Source: Planctomyces sp. (GTDB lineage: Bacteria; Planctomycetota; Planctomycetia; Planctomycetales; Planctomycetaceae). From it: a stretch of DNA of 44,088 bases. The position numbers were made by a program, and so were the translations under genes. The notes beneath the pieces are model-generated. The model was given only the letters and a program-made list of their open reading frames with translations, ran no database searches and was not told the DNA's origin. Each line of letters opens with the position of its first letter. Within the stretch, counting starts at the first letter, position 1. This document shows positions 35,714-44,088 of the stretch, in pieces. The stretch lies in NCBI GenBank assembly GCA_005778115.1, contig SXKJ01000357.1:1-44088 (forward strand), read 5' to 3'.

Positions 35714-37050
35714 GACATCAGCTCCGGGATCGGAGCCGGATTGCTGACTAAGTGCGACGGCCGGCCCTGTGGCGTGTAAACCACTTTGTCCGGGTTGATG
35801 CCGAGCTTCGTGTAAATCGTCGAGACGTAATTCTCTGGCGAACAAACTCGTTCTACTGCCGAGTAGCCATGCTTGTCGGTTGCACCGACGACAACCCCAC
35901 CGGGCGTGCCACCGCCGGCCATCAGAACCGACATCGCACTGGACCAGTGATCGCGGCCTCCCTTGGTTTGACCGGGAAGCGTCGAGATTTTTGGCGTGCG
36001 GCCGAACTCACCAAGCGCCGTGACGATCGTCGTGTCCAACAACCCGCGATCGCTGAGGTCTTCGATCAGTGTCGCCACTGAATTGTCCCAACCGGGCAAT
36101 CGCTTCGAGCAGGCTCCAAAGACGTCCGCGTGATGATCCCAGCCGCCATCGTTGATTGTGACGAACGGCACTCCCGCTTCGATCAATCGCCGAGCCAACA
36201 GCAATCGCTGGCCAAACGAGTTGCGGCCGTACCGATCACGCACTGCATCCGACTCCTTGTAAATGTCGAATGCGGCTTGAGCAAGCGGCGAAGTCACCAA
36301 ATCGAATCCCTGTTTGTAATAGTCATCGAGCGCCAGAGCCGGATCGCCCGCCGCCTTCTCATTCATGCGCGGCAACGTGTCGACCAGTTTTCGCAGATCG
36401 CCGCGCCGATGAAATTTATCTTCGGTCAAACCTCGCGGCAGCGCGACGTCACGCACACGGAAGCCGGCACCGTTGGGATCGTCGCCGACCACAAACGGAG
36501 CGTGCTTCGCTCCGAGGAAATTCGGACCACCGGAGCGGGTCATCGAAGGAATCGAAAAGTACGCGGGGAGTCCGTTGGGCTTGCGCAACTCATGGGAGAC
36601 GACGGCCCCCATGCTCGGATGAAAACTGACGAACGCACCGCAGCCGACCGGAATTCGAGTCGGTGCGCCGGTCATCATGTAATGGTTGCCGGCTCCATGA
36701 TTGTTCTGATCGTGGCGGATCGACCGAATCATCGTGTACTTATCGAGGATGCTCGCCAGCCGCGGCATGTGCTCGGAGAACTGGACGCCAGGCAGCTTCG
36801 TCGCGATCGCATCGAACTCACCACGGATCTCTGCCGGAGCCGCCGGTTTTGGATCAAACGTCTCGAAATGCGTAGGACCACCATCCATCCAAATCAGGAT
36901 GCAGCCCTTGGCCTTCGGCGCGATCGGAGCCGAGTCATCCGCGGCTCGCGCGGCCAAGGCCGACACGAATCCGGTTCCCAGCCAGCCACCCAGGCCAAGC
37001 TTCAAGCAATCACGTCGCGCGAACCCTTCGCAGTTCAACTGGCGAGCCAT
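35710..37050 (-). CDS. DUF1501 domain protein (Tat-exported, sulfatase-like)
   Basis: 'CEGFARRDCLKLGLGGWLGTGFVSALAARA', 'CILIWMDGGPTHFETFDPKP', 'MTGAPTRIPVGCGAFVSFHPSMGAVVSHELR', 'ALGEFGRTPKI', 'GRDHW'; start MARQLNCEGF. Confidence 0.95.
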   Translation of the reverse strand: MARQLNCEGFARRDCLKLGLGGWLGTGFVSALAARAADDSAPIAPKAKGCILIWMDGGPTHFETFDPKPAAPAEIRGEFDAIATKLPGVQFSEHMPRLASILDKYTMIRSIRHDQNNHGAGNHYMMTGAPTRIPVGCGAFVSFHPSMGAVVSHELRKPNGLPAYFSIPSMTRSGGPNFLGAKHAPFVVGDDPNGAGFRVRDVALPRGLTEDKFHRRGDLRKLVDTLPRMNEKAAGDPALALDDYYKQGFDLVTSPLAQAAFDIYKESDAVRDRYGRNSFGQRLLLARRLIEAGVPFVTINDGGWDHHADVFGACSKRLPGWDNSVATLIEDLSDRGLLDTTIVTALGEFGRTPKISTLPGQTKGGRDHWSSAMSVLMAGGGTPGGVVVGATDKHGYSAVERVCSPENYVSTIYTKLGINPDKVVYTPQGRPSHLVSNPAPIPELMS

Positions 37051-37174
37051 CGAATGTTCCTTTTTGGGCGGGACGAGGTCAGGCAGGAGAGACAGAGTAA
37101 CCGGGAAATCGGCGACGCAACAGGCAAACTTGATCAGTTTTCTGTGGCGCACGCAGATCGCGTGTGGCTGTTCC

Positions 37175-39379
37175 TCAATCCTTGAAAACAAACTCCGGCG
37201 TATTCAACAACGCCCACATCAGGTCTTCGATGACTTGGCGGCGAACGGCTCCTTCCGTCGCGAAAAGGCCGACGGCTAGTTTGGATTCCGCTTCAGTCGG
37301 GCGGCGCGAGTAGATCGAGAGGTACAGGTTCTCGACAACCGCGACCGGCGCGAGTTCAGTCTTCGCCAACTGAGCGGCGACGCCGTTGTCGGTGGTCACC
37401 TTCGAGTACAGATTCTCCGAGTTCATCAGATGTAAGACTTGAACAACGGTCGGCTCAGAGGTTCGTTCGCAGGGAGGGTCTTGGTTTTCATCGGGCCGGC
37501 CGAAGGCGTCGAGGAACAGCGACTCGATGCGCACGGTCCAGAGTTCTTTGGCTCGTGTGCCCGGAGCCGTGGCTGCGAACGTGTCGGTCGTGCCGGTGAT
37601 CTGGCTGATCGAATCGAGCAGCACTTCGCCGCGCAATCGCTGGCGATAATGGCGTGAGTAGTTTCGTGTGTCGGAGGCATTGCGATCGTTGGCGACGCTG
37701 CTGAGTCCGTAAACGTGCGACGTCGTGATGCGGCGGATCAGCTTCTTGATGTCATAGCCGTTGTCGCGGAAGTCGGCCGCCAGAGCTTCCAGCAACGGCC
37801 CGTTGCTCGGCGGGTTGGAGGCTCGCAAGTCGTCAACCGGTTCGACTAGTCCTCGTTCCATCAAGTCCATCCAGACGCGGTTGACCATGACCTGCGCAAA
37901 GAACGGGTTGTCGCGTGACGTGATCCAGGCGACGAGCACATCGCGCGGGTCAGACTCCTCCGGCAGGGCAGGGGAGTTGCCAAAGAGCGGTCGCGGCTCC
38001 ATCGCCTTTTGCGTCTGCGGGTGCAGGACCGTTCGCGTTTTGCCGCCTGTGAAGATGAACTCTTCGGAGCCACTGATCGGAGCCGAGATGCCTGTCCCTT
38101 TGCGACCAATGTGGCCGAAGTACGCGGCGAAGGAATAGAAATCATCCTGAGCCCATTTCTCGAACGGGTGATGATGACACTTCGCGCATTCGAGCCGGAT
38201 GCCGAGAAACAGTTGGCTGACGATTGTCGTCAGCTCTTCCGGCTGCCGCTTGTCGCGAAACATATTCGTGCTGCCGTTTCGCCAAGTGCTTCCCTTCGCA
38301 GCAACCAGCTCGCGGACGAATTGGTCATACGGCTTGTTCTTGCGGAAGGCGTCCCGAATCCAAGCGTCGTAGTTCAGCACCGACTTGATGCCGACGTGAT
38401 ACGGATTCGGTCGCAACAAGTCGGCCCACTTGTTGGCCCAGTGCTCGGCGTAATCCGGCTGAGCCAGCAGATGATCGACGAGTGCTTCTCGTTTGTTGGG
38501 CGAGGGATCATCCAGGAACTGTTTCGATTCGTCGGCAGTCGGTGCTCGGCCGATGATGTCGATGAAGACTCGGCGCAGGAATGTGTGATCGGGGGCCGGC
38601 TCGGAGGGAATCAGACGCAGCCGCGCCAGCTTCTGCCAGACTTGTTCGTCGATCAGGTTTTTGCGAGGCAGCTTGTCATAGACCTCTTTCGGCACTTCGT
38701 TCGGCAAAGGGACGGAGACCGTGCAGACGGCGATCATGTTCATGTACCGAGCCATCACCGCCGACTCGCCGGTAATCGTGTTGGTCGAGATGACTCCGCC
38801 GTCGTTGACCGCCGCGATCGCCGATTCGTTCGACTGGAACTGGGCCAGCCGAGTGACATCACGAGTCGTCCCGTTGGAATAGTGAGCGATCACCTTCAAC
38901 GGCTTCTGGCTGTTCGCACCGAGCATCGCATCGCTCGGGTCCACGCTGATCCGCTCCAACTTCGGAGCATTCGCAATCGCTCGCGGAGTTCCCGCCAAGA
39001 CCCACCGCCGCAACGTCGCGAAGTCCGCACCGTTGGGATCGAGCCGCTTGCCTCCCCCATGCGGAGCCAACCCGGTCGGCTTCAGCAGCAATAAACTTTG
39101 CTCCGGCTGAGAGGGGGACAGCCGACGCCCGCGCGACTCTTTGGACAAGGCATCGAAGTCGAAGTCGGGATCGAACGCCAACAGCGACAACTGAAATCCG
39201 TTTTGCCCGCGCTGCTTGCCATGACAGGCTCCGGCATTGCACCCGAACTTCGTGAAGATCGGCTGCACGTCGATCTCAAAGTCGGGAGCGGACGTTGCGG
39301 CAACGTCCTCCGCGGCGTTGGCCGTCCAGGCGGCAAGGCAAAGGGCGAAGCAGACGGCCACACTGCAAAGTCGAAACAT
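37175..39379 (-). CDS. DUF1549/DUF1553 domain protein
   Basis: 'FGCNAGACHGKQRGQNGFQLSLLAFDPDFDF', 'RVFIDIIGRAPTADESKQFLDD', 'AKCHHHPFEKWAQDDFYSFAAYFG', 'VMVNRVWMDLMERGLVEPVDDLR'. Confidence 0.95.
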   Translation of the reverse strand: MFRLCSVAVCFALCLAAWTANAAEDVAATSAPDFEIDVQPIFTKFGCNAGACHGKQRGQNGFQLSLLAFDPDFDFDALSKESRGRRLSPSQPEQSLLLLKPTGLAPHGGGKRLDPNGADFATLRRWVLAGTPRAIANAPKLERISVDPSDAMLGANSQKPLKVIAHYSNGTTRDVTRLAQFQSNESAIAAVNDGGVISTNTITGESAVMARYMNMIAVCTVSVPLPNEVPKEVYDKLPRKNLIDEQVWQKLARLRLIPSEPAPDHTFLRRVFIDIIGRAPTADESKQFLDDPSPNKREALVDHLLAQPDYAEHWANKWADLLRPNPYHVGIKSVLNYDAWIRDAFRKNKPYDQFVRELVAAKGSTWRNGSTNMFRDKRQPEELTTIVSQLFLGIRLECAKCHHHPFEKWAQDDFYSFAAYFGHIGRKGTGISAPISGSEEFIFTGGKTRTVLHPQTQKAMEPRPLFGNSPALPEESDPRDVLVAWITSRDNPFFAQVMVNRVWMDLMERGLVEPVDDLRASNPPSNGPLLEALAADFRDNGYDIKKLIRRITTSHVYGLSSVANDRNASDTRNYSRHYRQRLRGEVLLDSISQITGTTDTFAATAPGTRAKELWTVRIESLFLDAFGRPDENQDPPCERTSEPTVVQVLHLMNSENLYSKVTTDNGVAAQLAKTELAPVAVVENLYLSIYSRRPTEAESKLAVGLFATEGAVRRQVIEDLMWALLNTPEFVFKD

Positions 39380-39420
39380 CAGTAAACCTCGGTCGGAGTT
39401 GGGAGGCTCAAGATACCGAT

Positions 39421-39660
39421 TCACCGGCCCGATGAAAACAGGTTCAATCCCGCAACCGGATCAGTCGCCGTCATCCGCATCAGCCAGCCGCTGGCAGACC
39501 GGCCAACCGGCGAGATTGGTCTTTTCCAAAATGAAATTGGGGCCGGGACGAAAGTCCCAGGCTTGGATGACGACGGTCCATCGCTTGGCTTCCAACTCCG
39601 AGGCGATCCACTCGGCCCAGGTCTTGTCGGCTTGTTGTAGCTGATGAAGAAATCGATCAT
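39421..39660 (-). pseudogene. Frameshifted, truncated TIR-domain remnant
   Basis: Frame 1 starts MIDFFISYNK; after a 1-base frame change it reads ADKTWAEWIASELEAKRWTVVIQAWDFRPGPNFILE, a TIR-domain signature, then stops early. Confidence 0.75.
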
Positions 39661-39902
39661 GGCGACTCCTGCTCAGTGGCGCGTGGCGAACGTGCTATCG
39701 CCACGCCGCGCGATATCCACGCTCGAGCCCCCCTGAGCCTGGCGATCGTCGTCTCCATCCCGCGGCAGGGCAGGGGGAACCCACGCTTCAGGATGACAAT
39801 TCACAGGACCTTTTCCGGGAGGGCTGCGACTCGGCGGCGAACGCCGTTAGAATTCTGCCCGCTGTTTGTCCTTGCCGGTCTTACGACATCTGGAACGATG
39901 CC

Positions 39903-40898
39903 ATGAGCCAACCTCAACTCCCAAACAATCTCGCGGGCGATCCGGCTGCGCTGTTCGCCGCGCGGCCTCCGTCGCAGACCTGGGAATCGCTGCTGTGGGC
40001 GGATGATCCACAGCATCCGGCTTGGATCTGGTTCAAGCCTCCCGCAGTTCCTCAGGGATTGGCGTTGGGGATTCCCGAAGAGACTTGGCGGACGTCGCCA
40101 CATCTTCAACAACTCACCCTTCGCAGGCTTCTGCAATCGGCCGGGGTCGATCCGAGTTGCGTGGCGATGTGGCAGTTTTCCGGGATGGCCTATCCGGGAA
40201 TGAATGGAGCGAATCCGCTCTTCGATCAGCCCCTTCCCGCGCCGGGGCCGGGGGTGACTCCGGAGATCATCGTCATTATCAATGTGCCCGTCATGATGAT
40301 GCCGCCGGTGAATTACCTGTCGCCCATGGCGGCCACTCCGATGAATGCCGCCGCGGCACCGCTCACCGGAAATCCGTCGGAGATCTTCGAGCGGATCGAC
40401 ATCGAATGGACGGCGGTGATCGACCTCGAACGAGACTTGGATCGCTTGCGCAAAATGCTCGTTGACTTGTCGGCGCGGATGAAGGTTTTGAATCGTGACT
40501 TGAACCCCGACGAGCGACTGTATTCCAGCCGCGAGGACAAACAGGACTGGCAGGACGCTCGGCGCTTTCTGCGAGACGGCGAGAATCGGCTGCGGGCGTG
40601 CGTCAAAGAGTTCGATATCGGCGACCCCAGTTCCGCCGGCTATCGACGAGGTCTCGAACACACTTATCACTCGTTCGTCGTGCCGCGCGTGCCGTTCAAC
40701 GGAATGGAGTCCGCGGTCGGTCAGTTCGAGGCGCATCGCAAGATGGTCATGGTTCTGCAAAGCAAGATGAACTCAACGTATCTCGGAGCCGTCTCCAACG
40801 GCGAACGGCGAGCTCAACAGATTTTGAATCGGATCGCCGGCAAAGTCCGTGAGGCCGGAAACAAGAAGACGGCGCTTGGTGTCGCGCTGGATGGCTAA
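39903..40898 (+). CDS. Hypothetical protein (Pro/Met-rich middle segment, coiled C-terminal half)
   Basis: 331 aa long ORF, no strong overlap on the opposite strand with recognisable domains. Confidence 0.6.
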   Translation: MSQPQLPNNLAGDPAALFAARPPSQTWESLLWADDPQHPAWIWFKPPAVPQGLALGIPEETWRTSPHLQQLTLRRLLQSAGVDPSCVAMWQFSGMAYPGMNGANPLFDQPLPAPGPGVTPEIIVIINVPVMMMPPVNYLSPMAATPMNAAAAPLTGNPSEIFERIDIEWTAVIDLERDLDRLRKMLVDLSARMKVLNRDLNPDERLYSSREDKQDWQDARRFLRDGENRLRACVKEFDIGDPSSAGYRRGLEHTYHSFVVPRVPFNGMESAVGQFEAHRKMVMVLQSKMNSTYLGAVSNGERRAQQILNRIAGKVREAGNKKTALGVALDG

Positions 40899-40914
40899 CC
40901 CTTGAAGGAACCCC

Positions 40915-42039
40915 ATGAAGATCAATGAAATTGTCTGCCAAGTCCTGCGTTGTGAATCGGTCGTGGCGAAGACCGCCAGTTGCCAAGACGTCGTGCTCGT
41001 GAGAGTTCGCACCGACGAGGGACTCGAAGGGATCGGCGAGGCCGATTCATCCCCCGAAGTCGTGAAGGCCATCATCGACGCGCCGTTCAGCCATAACATC
41101 GCCTGCGGACTTCGTCACATCTTGATCGGCGAGAACCCGCTGGAAACCGAGCGGCTGTGGCAGAAGATGAATCGCAAGACGATGTACTTCGGCCGCACGA
41201 GCGTCACCGTCTCGGCGATGGCCGCCGTGGACATGGCGCTGTGGGATCTGAAAGGCAAAGCGTTCGGCCAGCCGATCCATCGGTTGCTCGGCGGAGCGTT
41301 TCACAAAGAGATCCCGGCCTATGCCTCAATCCTGTTCGGCCGCGACGGCGAAGCGACCGCCGACATCGGCCGCCGCTGGATCGAAGCGGGCTACGGCGCG
41401 GTGAAGTTCGGCTGGGAACCAATGGGGACTTCCGAAGCGGTCGATGTCGATCTCGTGCGCGGAGCTCGCAAAGGACTTGGCGACAAAGCGACGCTGCTGA
41501 TCGACGCGGGTTGCGTTTGGGACGCTCGCACGGCGCTGCGACGCGCTCACAAGTTCGCCGACTACAACATTGAGTGGCTCGAAGAACCGCTGCGACAGTC
41601 CGACGTCGAAGGCTATCGCTGGCTCCGCGATCGCTCGCCGGTCCCGATCGCGGCAGGGGAGGGGGAGTGCGGACGCGAATCGTTCCGCCCGCTGATCGAC
41701 CAGCACGCGCTCGATGTCTATCAAGTCGATCTCTCACGCAACGGCTTCACCGACGCCAGCTACATCCGCCAGCGCGTCGAAGAAATCGGAGCACGCCTCT
41801 GCAATCACTGCTACACCAGCCCACTGACCGTCGCCGCCAGCCTGCACTGGCTGAGCACCTGTCGCGACGCCTTCATCTTCGAGGACTGCGTCGAAGATGT
41901 CCCGATGCGCAACGACCTGACGCTAGAGCGAGTCCAAGCCGACAAGGACGGCCTCATCCGAGTCCCCGACCGTCCTGGTCTCGGCGTGACGCTGAATGAG
42001 GAATTCGTGAAGCGGTATCTGATTGCCGAGTCGCGTTGA
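40915..42039 (+). CDS. Mandelate racemase / muconate lactonizing enzyme family (enolase superfamily)
   Basis: 'AAVDMALWDLKGKAFGQPIHRLLGG', 'KFGWEPMG', 'LLIDAGCVWD', 'NIEWLEEPLRQSDVEGYRWLRD', 'IAAGEGECG', 'YQVDLSRNGFTDASYI'. Confidence 0.93.
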   Translation: MKINEIVCQVLRCESVVAKTASCQDVVLVRVRTDEGLEGIGEADSSPEVVKAIIDAPFSHNIACGLRHILIGENPLETERLWQKMNRKTMYFGRTSVTVSAMAAVDMALWDLKGKAFGQPIHRLLGGAFHKEIPAYASILFGRDGEATADIGRRWIEAGYGAVKFGWEPMGTSEAVDVDLVRGARKGLGDKATLLIDAGCVWDARTALRRAHKFADYNIEWLEEPLRQSDVEGYRWLRDRSPVPIAAGEGECGRESFRPLIDQHALDVYQVDLSRNGFTDASYIRQRVEEIGARLCNHCYTSPLTVAASLHWLSTCRDAFIFEDCVEDVPMRNDLTLERVQADKDGLIRVPDRPGLGVTLNEEFVKRYLIAESR

Positions 42040-42044
42040 GTTGG

Positions 42045-42069
42045 CAAAATCATGGGGCACAAAATCATG
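42045..42069. repeat. Direct repeat CAAAATCATG x2 separated by GGGCA
   Basis: CAAAATCATGGGGCACAAAATCATG read directly. Confidence 0.75.
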
Positions 42070-42107
42070 AAGGCGAGGCTCGCATTCTGAATGGGAGGGG
42101 ATGACAG

Positions 42108-42509
42108 ATGGCTAAGAAGAAAGTTTCCGCCAAGAAATCGAAGGCTGCGAAGCCGGTTAAGAAGAAGGGGCAGAGCAAAGCTGCTCCCCAAAAATCATCC
42201 GCAATCAAGAAGCCTGCGGCACGCAAGGTGGCGAAGGAACCAGAGATCTCGCTCGGCAGGCCGCTGGTCACGCAGGAGGAAAAGCTCTACATGCTCTTCA
42301 GGGACGACTATCACGCTCGGCAGATTTTTGAGTTCCTGCGGGTCAACACGCTCAAGGAATTGGAAGAGCTCAGCCCGCAGCAGATCGTCCGCCGAGTGTC
42401 GAAGCCGGTGTTCGACACGGTCGATCGCATTCGTCAGACGCTGGCCGAAATGAAACGCTCGCTGCGCGACGACGAGGCGTATGCCAAAGAGTATCGCGAT
42501 TCGCACTGA
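42108..42509 (+). CDS. Small basic protein with Lys/Ala-rich histone H1-like N-terminus
   Basis: 'MAKKKVSAKKSKAAKPVKKKGQSKAAPQKSSAIKKPAARKVAKEPE' followed by a folded 'LYMLFRDDYHARQIFEFLRVNTLKELEELSPQQIVRRVSKPVFDTVDRIRQTL' region. Confidence 0.7.
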   Translation: MAKKKVSAKKSKAAKPVKKKGQSKAAPQKSSAIKKPAARKVAKEPEISLGRPLVTQEEKLYMLFRDDYHARQIFEFLRVNTLKELEELSPQQIVRRVSKPVFDTVDRIRQTLAEMKRSLRDDEAYAKEYRDSH

Positions 42510-42510
42510 C

Positions 42511-42579
42511 GTAGGATGGGCACTCCTGCCCGTCCTGCCTTCCTCTCCTTCACGGGACGGGCAAGAGTGCCCATCCCAC
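42511..42579. repeat. REP/BIME-like palindrome, GTAG type (GTAGGATGGGCACTCCTGCCCGTCC)
   Basis: Same subfamily as 9668-9734; right arm GGACGGGCAAGAGTGCCCATCCCAC. Confidence 0.85.
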
Positions 42580-42592
42580 GAATCGAAGCCCC

Positions 42593-43960
42593 ATGTCTCG
42601 CATCGTCATCATCGGAGCCGGTCCGATTGGACTCGAAGCCGCGCTGCTCGCCAGGCAACTCGGTCATGACGTGCATGTTTTCGAGAAGGGGCGCGTCGCC
42701 GAAAACATTCTCGATTGGGGACACGTCCAGCTCTTCAGCCCGTTCGGCATGAACTCCTCCGAGTGGGGCAGGGCGGCACTCGCGAAGGCTATTGGCGAGA
42801 ACTCGCTGCCTCGGGCAGACGAACTACTCACCGGTCGTGAGTTTACCGAACGCTATTTGATTCCCCTCAGTCAGCTTCCCGAACTCGTGGGGCGAATTCA
42901 CGAGCATTCCCAAGTGCTGACGATCAGCCGGCGGCACTTTCGGAAGACGGAGGGCGTCGGGGGCACCGCCCGCAGCTCTGAGCCATTTCAATTGCTGATC
43001 GAGCAGACTTCGACTTCACGCTCGGTTATCAGCACTGATGACATGGATCGCGAACCGCGCGGTGAGTCCGAGGGACGAATTCTGGCGCGGCACGAAGTTG
43101 TCGAACAATACGTCGATGAACGTATCGAGTTGGCAGACGTGGTTCTCGACTGCTCGGGGACTTACCCGCATCACAATTGGCTCGGTGACGGCGGCATGCC
43201 ATGTTGCGGCGAGCGCGACGGATTGACGGAGGCTGATTACCGTCTGCCGATGATTAACGCGGAGAGATTTGCCAATCTCATCACGATCGTCGTCGGCTCT
43301 GGGTTCTCCGCGGCGACGAGCGTCGTGGCGTTGGCGGAGTTAGCTCGGCATGCTCCACGGACGAAAGTGCTGTGGTTTGCAAAATCACCGCCGAGCCAGA
43401 CGGAATCGGCCGGGCCGATTGTGCGAGTTCCCAACGATTCGCTCTTGGCGAGAGATCAACTGGCCGCGAAGGCCAACGCGCTGGCGAGCCTCGGGCATTT
43501 CACGAATACGTCGTCACCGGAGGCCAAGCATCATCCGGTCGTGTGGTTCGCCGATGTTGCCATCAAGAGTCTGACGCCCACTCAAACCTGCCGAGACTTC
43601 GAAGGCTTCGGGGTCGAACTCGACTGGTCACGAGCAGCAGGGCAGGGGAGCGATCCGCTTTCGCGACTGATAGTCGATCGCATCATCGCCAACGTTGGCT
43701 ATCGGCCCGATCGCTCGATCTACGAAGAACTTCACGTCCACGAATGCTACGCCACGCAAGGTCCAATCAAGCTGGCCGCGAAGTTGCTCGGCGAAACCTC
43801 CGCCGACTGTTTGACTCAGACGAGTCACGGCGGCGATGTGCTGAAGAATCCCGAACCCAACTTCTTCATCCTGGGATCGAAGAGCTACGGGCGAAACTCC
43901 AACTTCCTGTTGCGAGTCGGAATCGAGCAAGTGCGAGAAGTCGTCTCTCGAATTGCCTAG
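42593..43960 (+). CDS. FAD/NAD(P)-binding flavoprotein oxidoreductase
   Basis: 'RIVIIGAGPIGLEAALLARQLGHDVHVFEKG' dinucleotide-binding motif; 'VVLDCSGTYPHHNWLGDGGMP'; 'IVVGSGFSAATSV'. Confidence 0.85.
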   Translation: MSRIVIIGAGPIGLEAALLARQLGHDVHVFEKGRVAENILDWGHVQLFSPFGMNSSEWGRAALAKAIGENSLPRADELLTGREFTERYLIPLSQLPELVGRIHEHSQVLTISRRHFRKTEGVGGTARSSEPFQLLIEQTSTSRSVISTDDMDREPRGESEGRILARHEVVEQYVDERIELADVVLDCSGTYPHHNWLGDGGMPCCGERDGLTEADYRLPMINAERFANLITIVVGSGFSAATSVVALAELARHAPRTKVLWFAKSPPSQTESAGPIVRVPNDSLLARDQLAAKANALASLGHFTNTSSPEAKHHPVVWFADVAIKSLTPTQTCRDFEGFGVELDWSRAAGQGSDPLSRLIVDRIIANVGYRPDRSIYEELHVHECYATQGPIKLAAKLLGETSADCLTQTSHGGDVLKNPEPNFFILGSKSYGRNSNFLLRVGIEQVREVVSRIA

Positions 43961-43974
43961 AGGTAGTTTCAAAA

Positions 43975-44040
43975 TAGCACGACGCGCGAGCGAGTGGTTA
44001 TGTTTTCGGCGTTTTGACCACTCGCTCGCGCGTCGTGCTA
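43975..44040. repeat. Palindrome TAGCACGACGCGCGAGCGAGTGGT / ACCACTCGCTCGCGCGTCGTGCTA
   Basis: Near-perfect 24-bp arms downstream of the flavoprotein gene. Confidence 0.85.
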
Positions 44041-44088
44041 GCCCACATTATTCATGCGTATCCACTGAAGCGGCCCGCGAGGGCGTAG

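Noticed and set aside
36130-39094. Long plus-strand ORFs 36130-37185 and 38009-39094
   Set aside because: Antisense to DUF1501 and DUF1549/1553 genes with strong motif support on the minus strand.
39801-40760. 319-aa minus-strand ORF opposite 39903-40898
   Set aside because: Plus-strand ORF has a more protein-like composition; minus ORF is Arg/His/Gln-rich. Not certain but less likely.
17780-43650. Recurrent GGCAGGGCAGGGG-like motif (e.g. near 37972, 39768, 43639)
   Set aside because: Short, G-rich, mostly within coding sequence or variable; not distinguishable from composition without genome-wide statistics.
1-44088. CRISPR array
   Set aside because: The repeats are dispersed palindromes of differing sequence, not regularly spaced direct repeats with unique spacers; no cas genes.
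1-44088. tRNA or rRNA genes
   Set aside because: No cloverleaf-like or rRNA-like segment was recognised by eye; a tRNAscan/Infernal run would be needed to exclude them.

Overview
This 44 kb window looks like a planctomycete-type chromosomal segment, judging by its DUF1501, DUF1549/DUF1553, DUF1080, Gfo/Idh/MocA and GTAG-hairpin content. The left part (about 1-15 kb) is a catabolic neighbourhood: class III aminotransferase, BNR sialidase, two paralogous MFS permeases, two Gfo/Idh/MocA oxidoreductases, an amidohydrolase, two DHDPS/NAL-family proteins, a TIM-barrel epimerase and an M19 dipeptidase. The middle holds a CopA-type P1B ATPase, a small DUF2283-containing pair that may be a toxin-antitoxin, DUF1080 proteins and a MoxR/DUF58 pair. 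At 25.2-33.6 kb there is an inorganic-carbon-type (DAB/Mps-like) locus: SulP-STAS transporter, two NuoL/M-like proton-channel subunits, a PEMT/ICMT-like methyltransferase and a DUF2309/DabA protein. The right part has PPC, DUF1501, DUF1549/1553 and enolase-superfamily genes plus a flavoprotein. The most notable signals are: (1) a dense, multi-subfamily population of REP/BIME-like palindromes, many built as GTAG + short hairpin in inverted pairs, with compensatory changes and nesting; (2) these palindromes lying in-frame inside protein genes (twice in dabA, once just before the catalytic CxD motif, and once in the copA N-domain); (3) dabA split by one in-frame TAA; (4) an 8-bp tandem repeat that puts the methyltransferase of the same operon out of frame, where removing one unit restores a full-length C-terminus ending just before the next gene; (5) a DUF1801 gene split by an in-frame TAA and a frameshifted TIR-domain remnant. 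All family calls are from reading the translations by eye; no database search was run.
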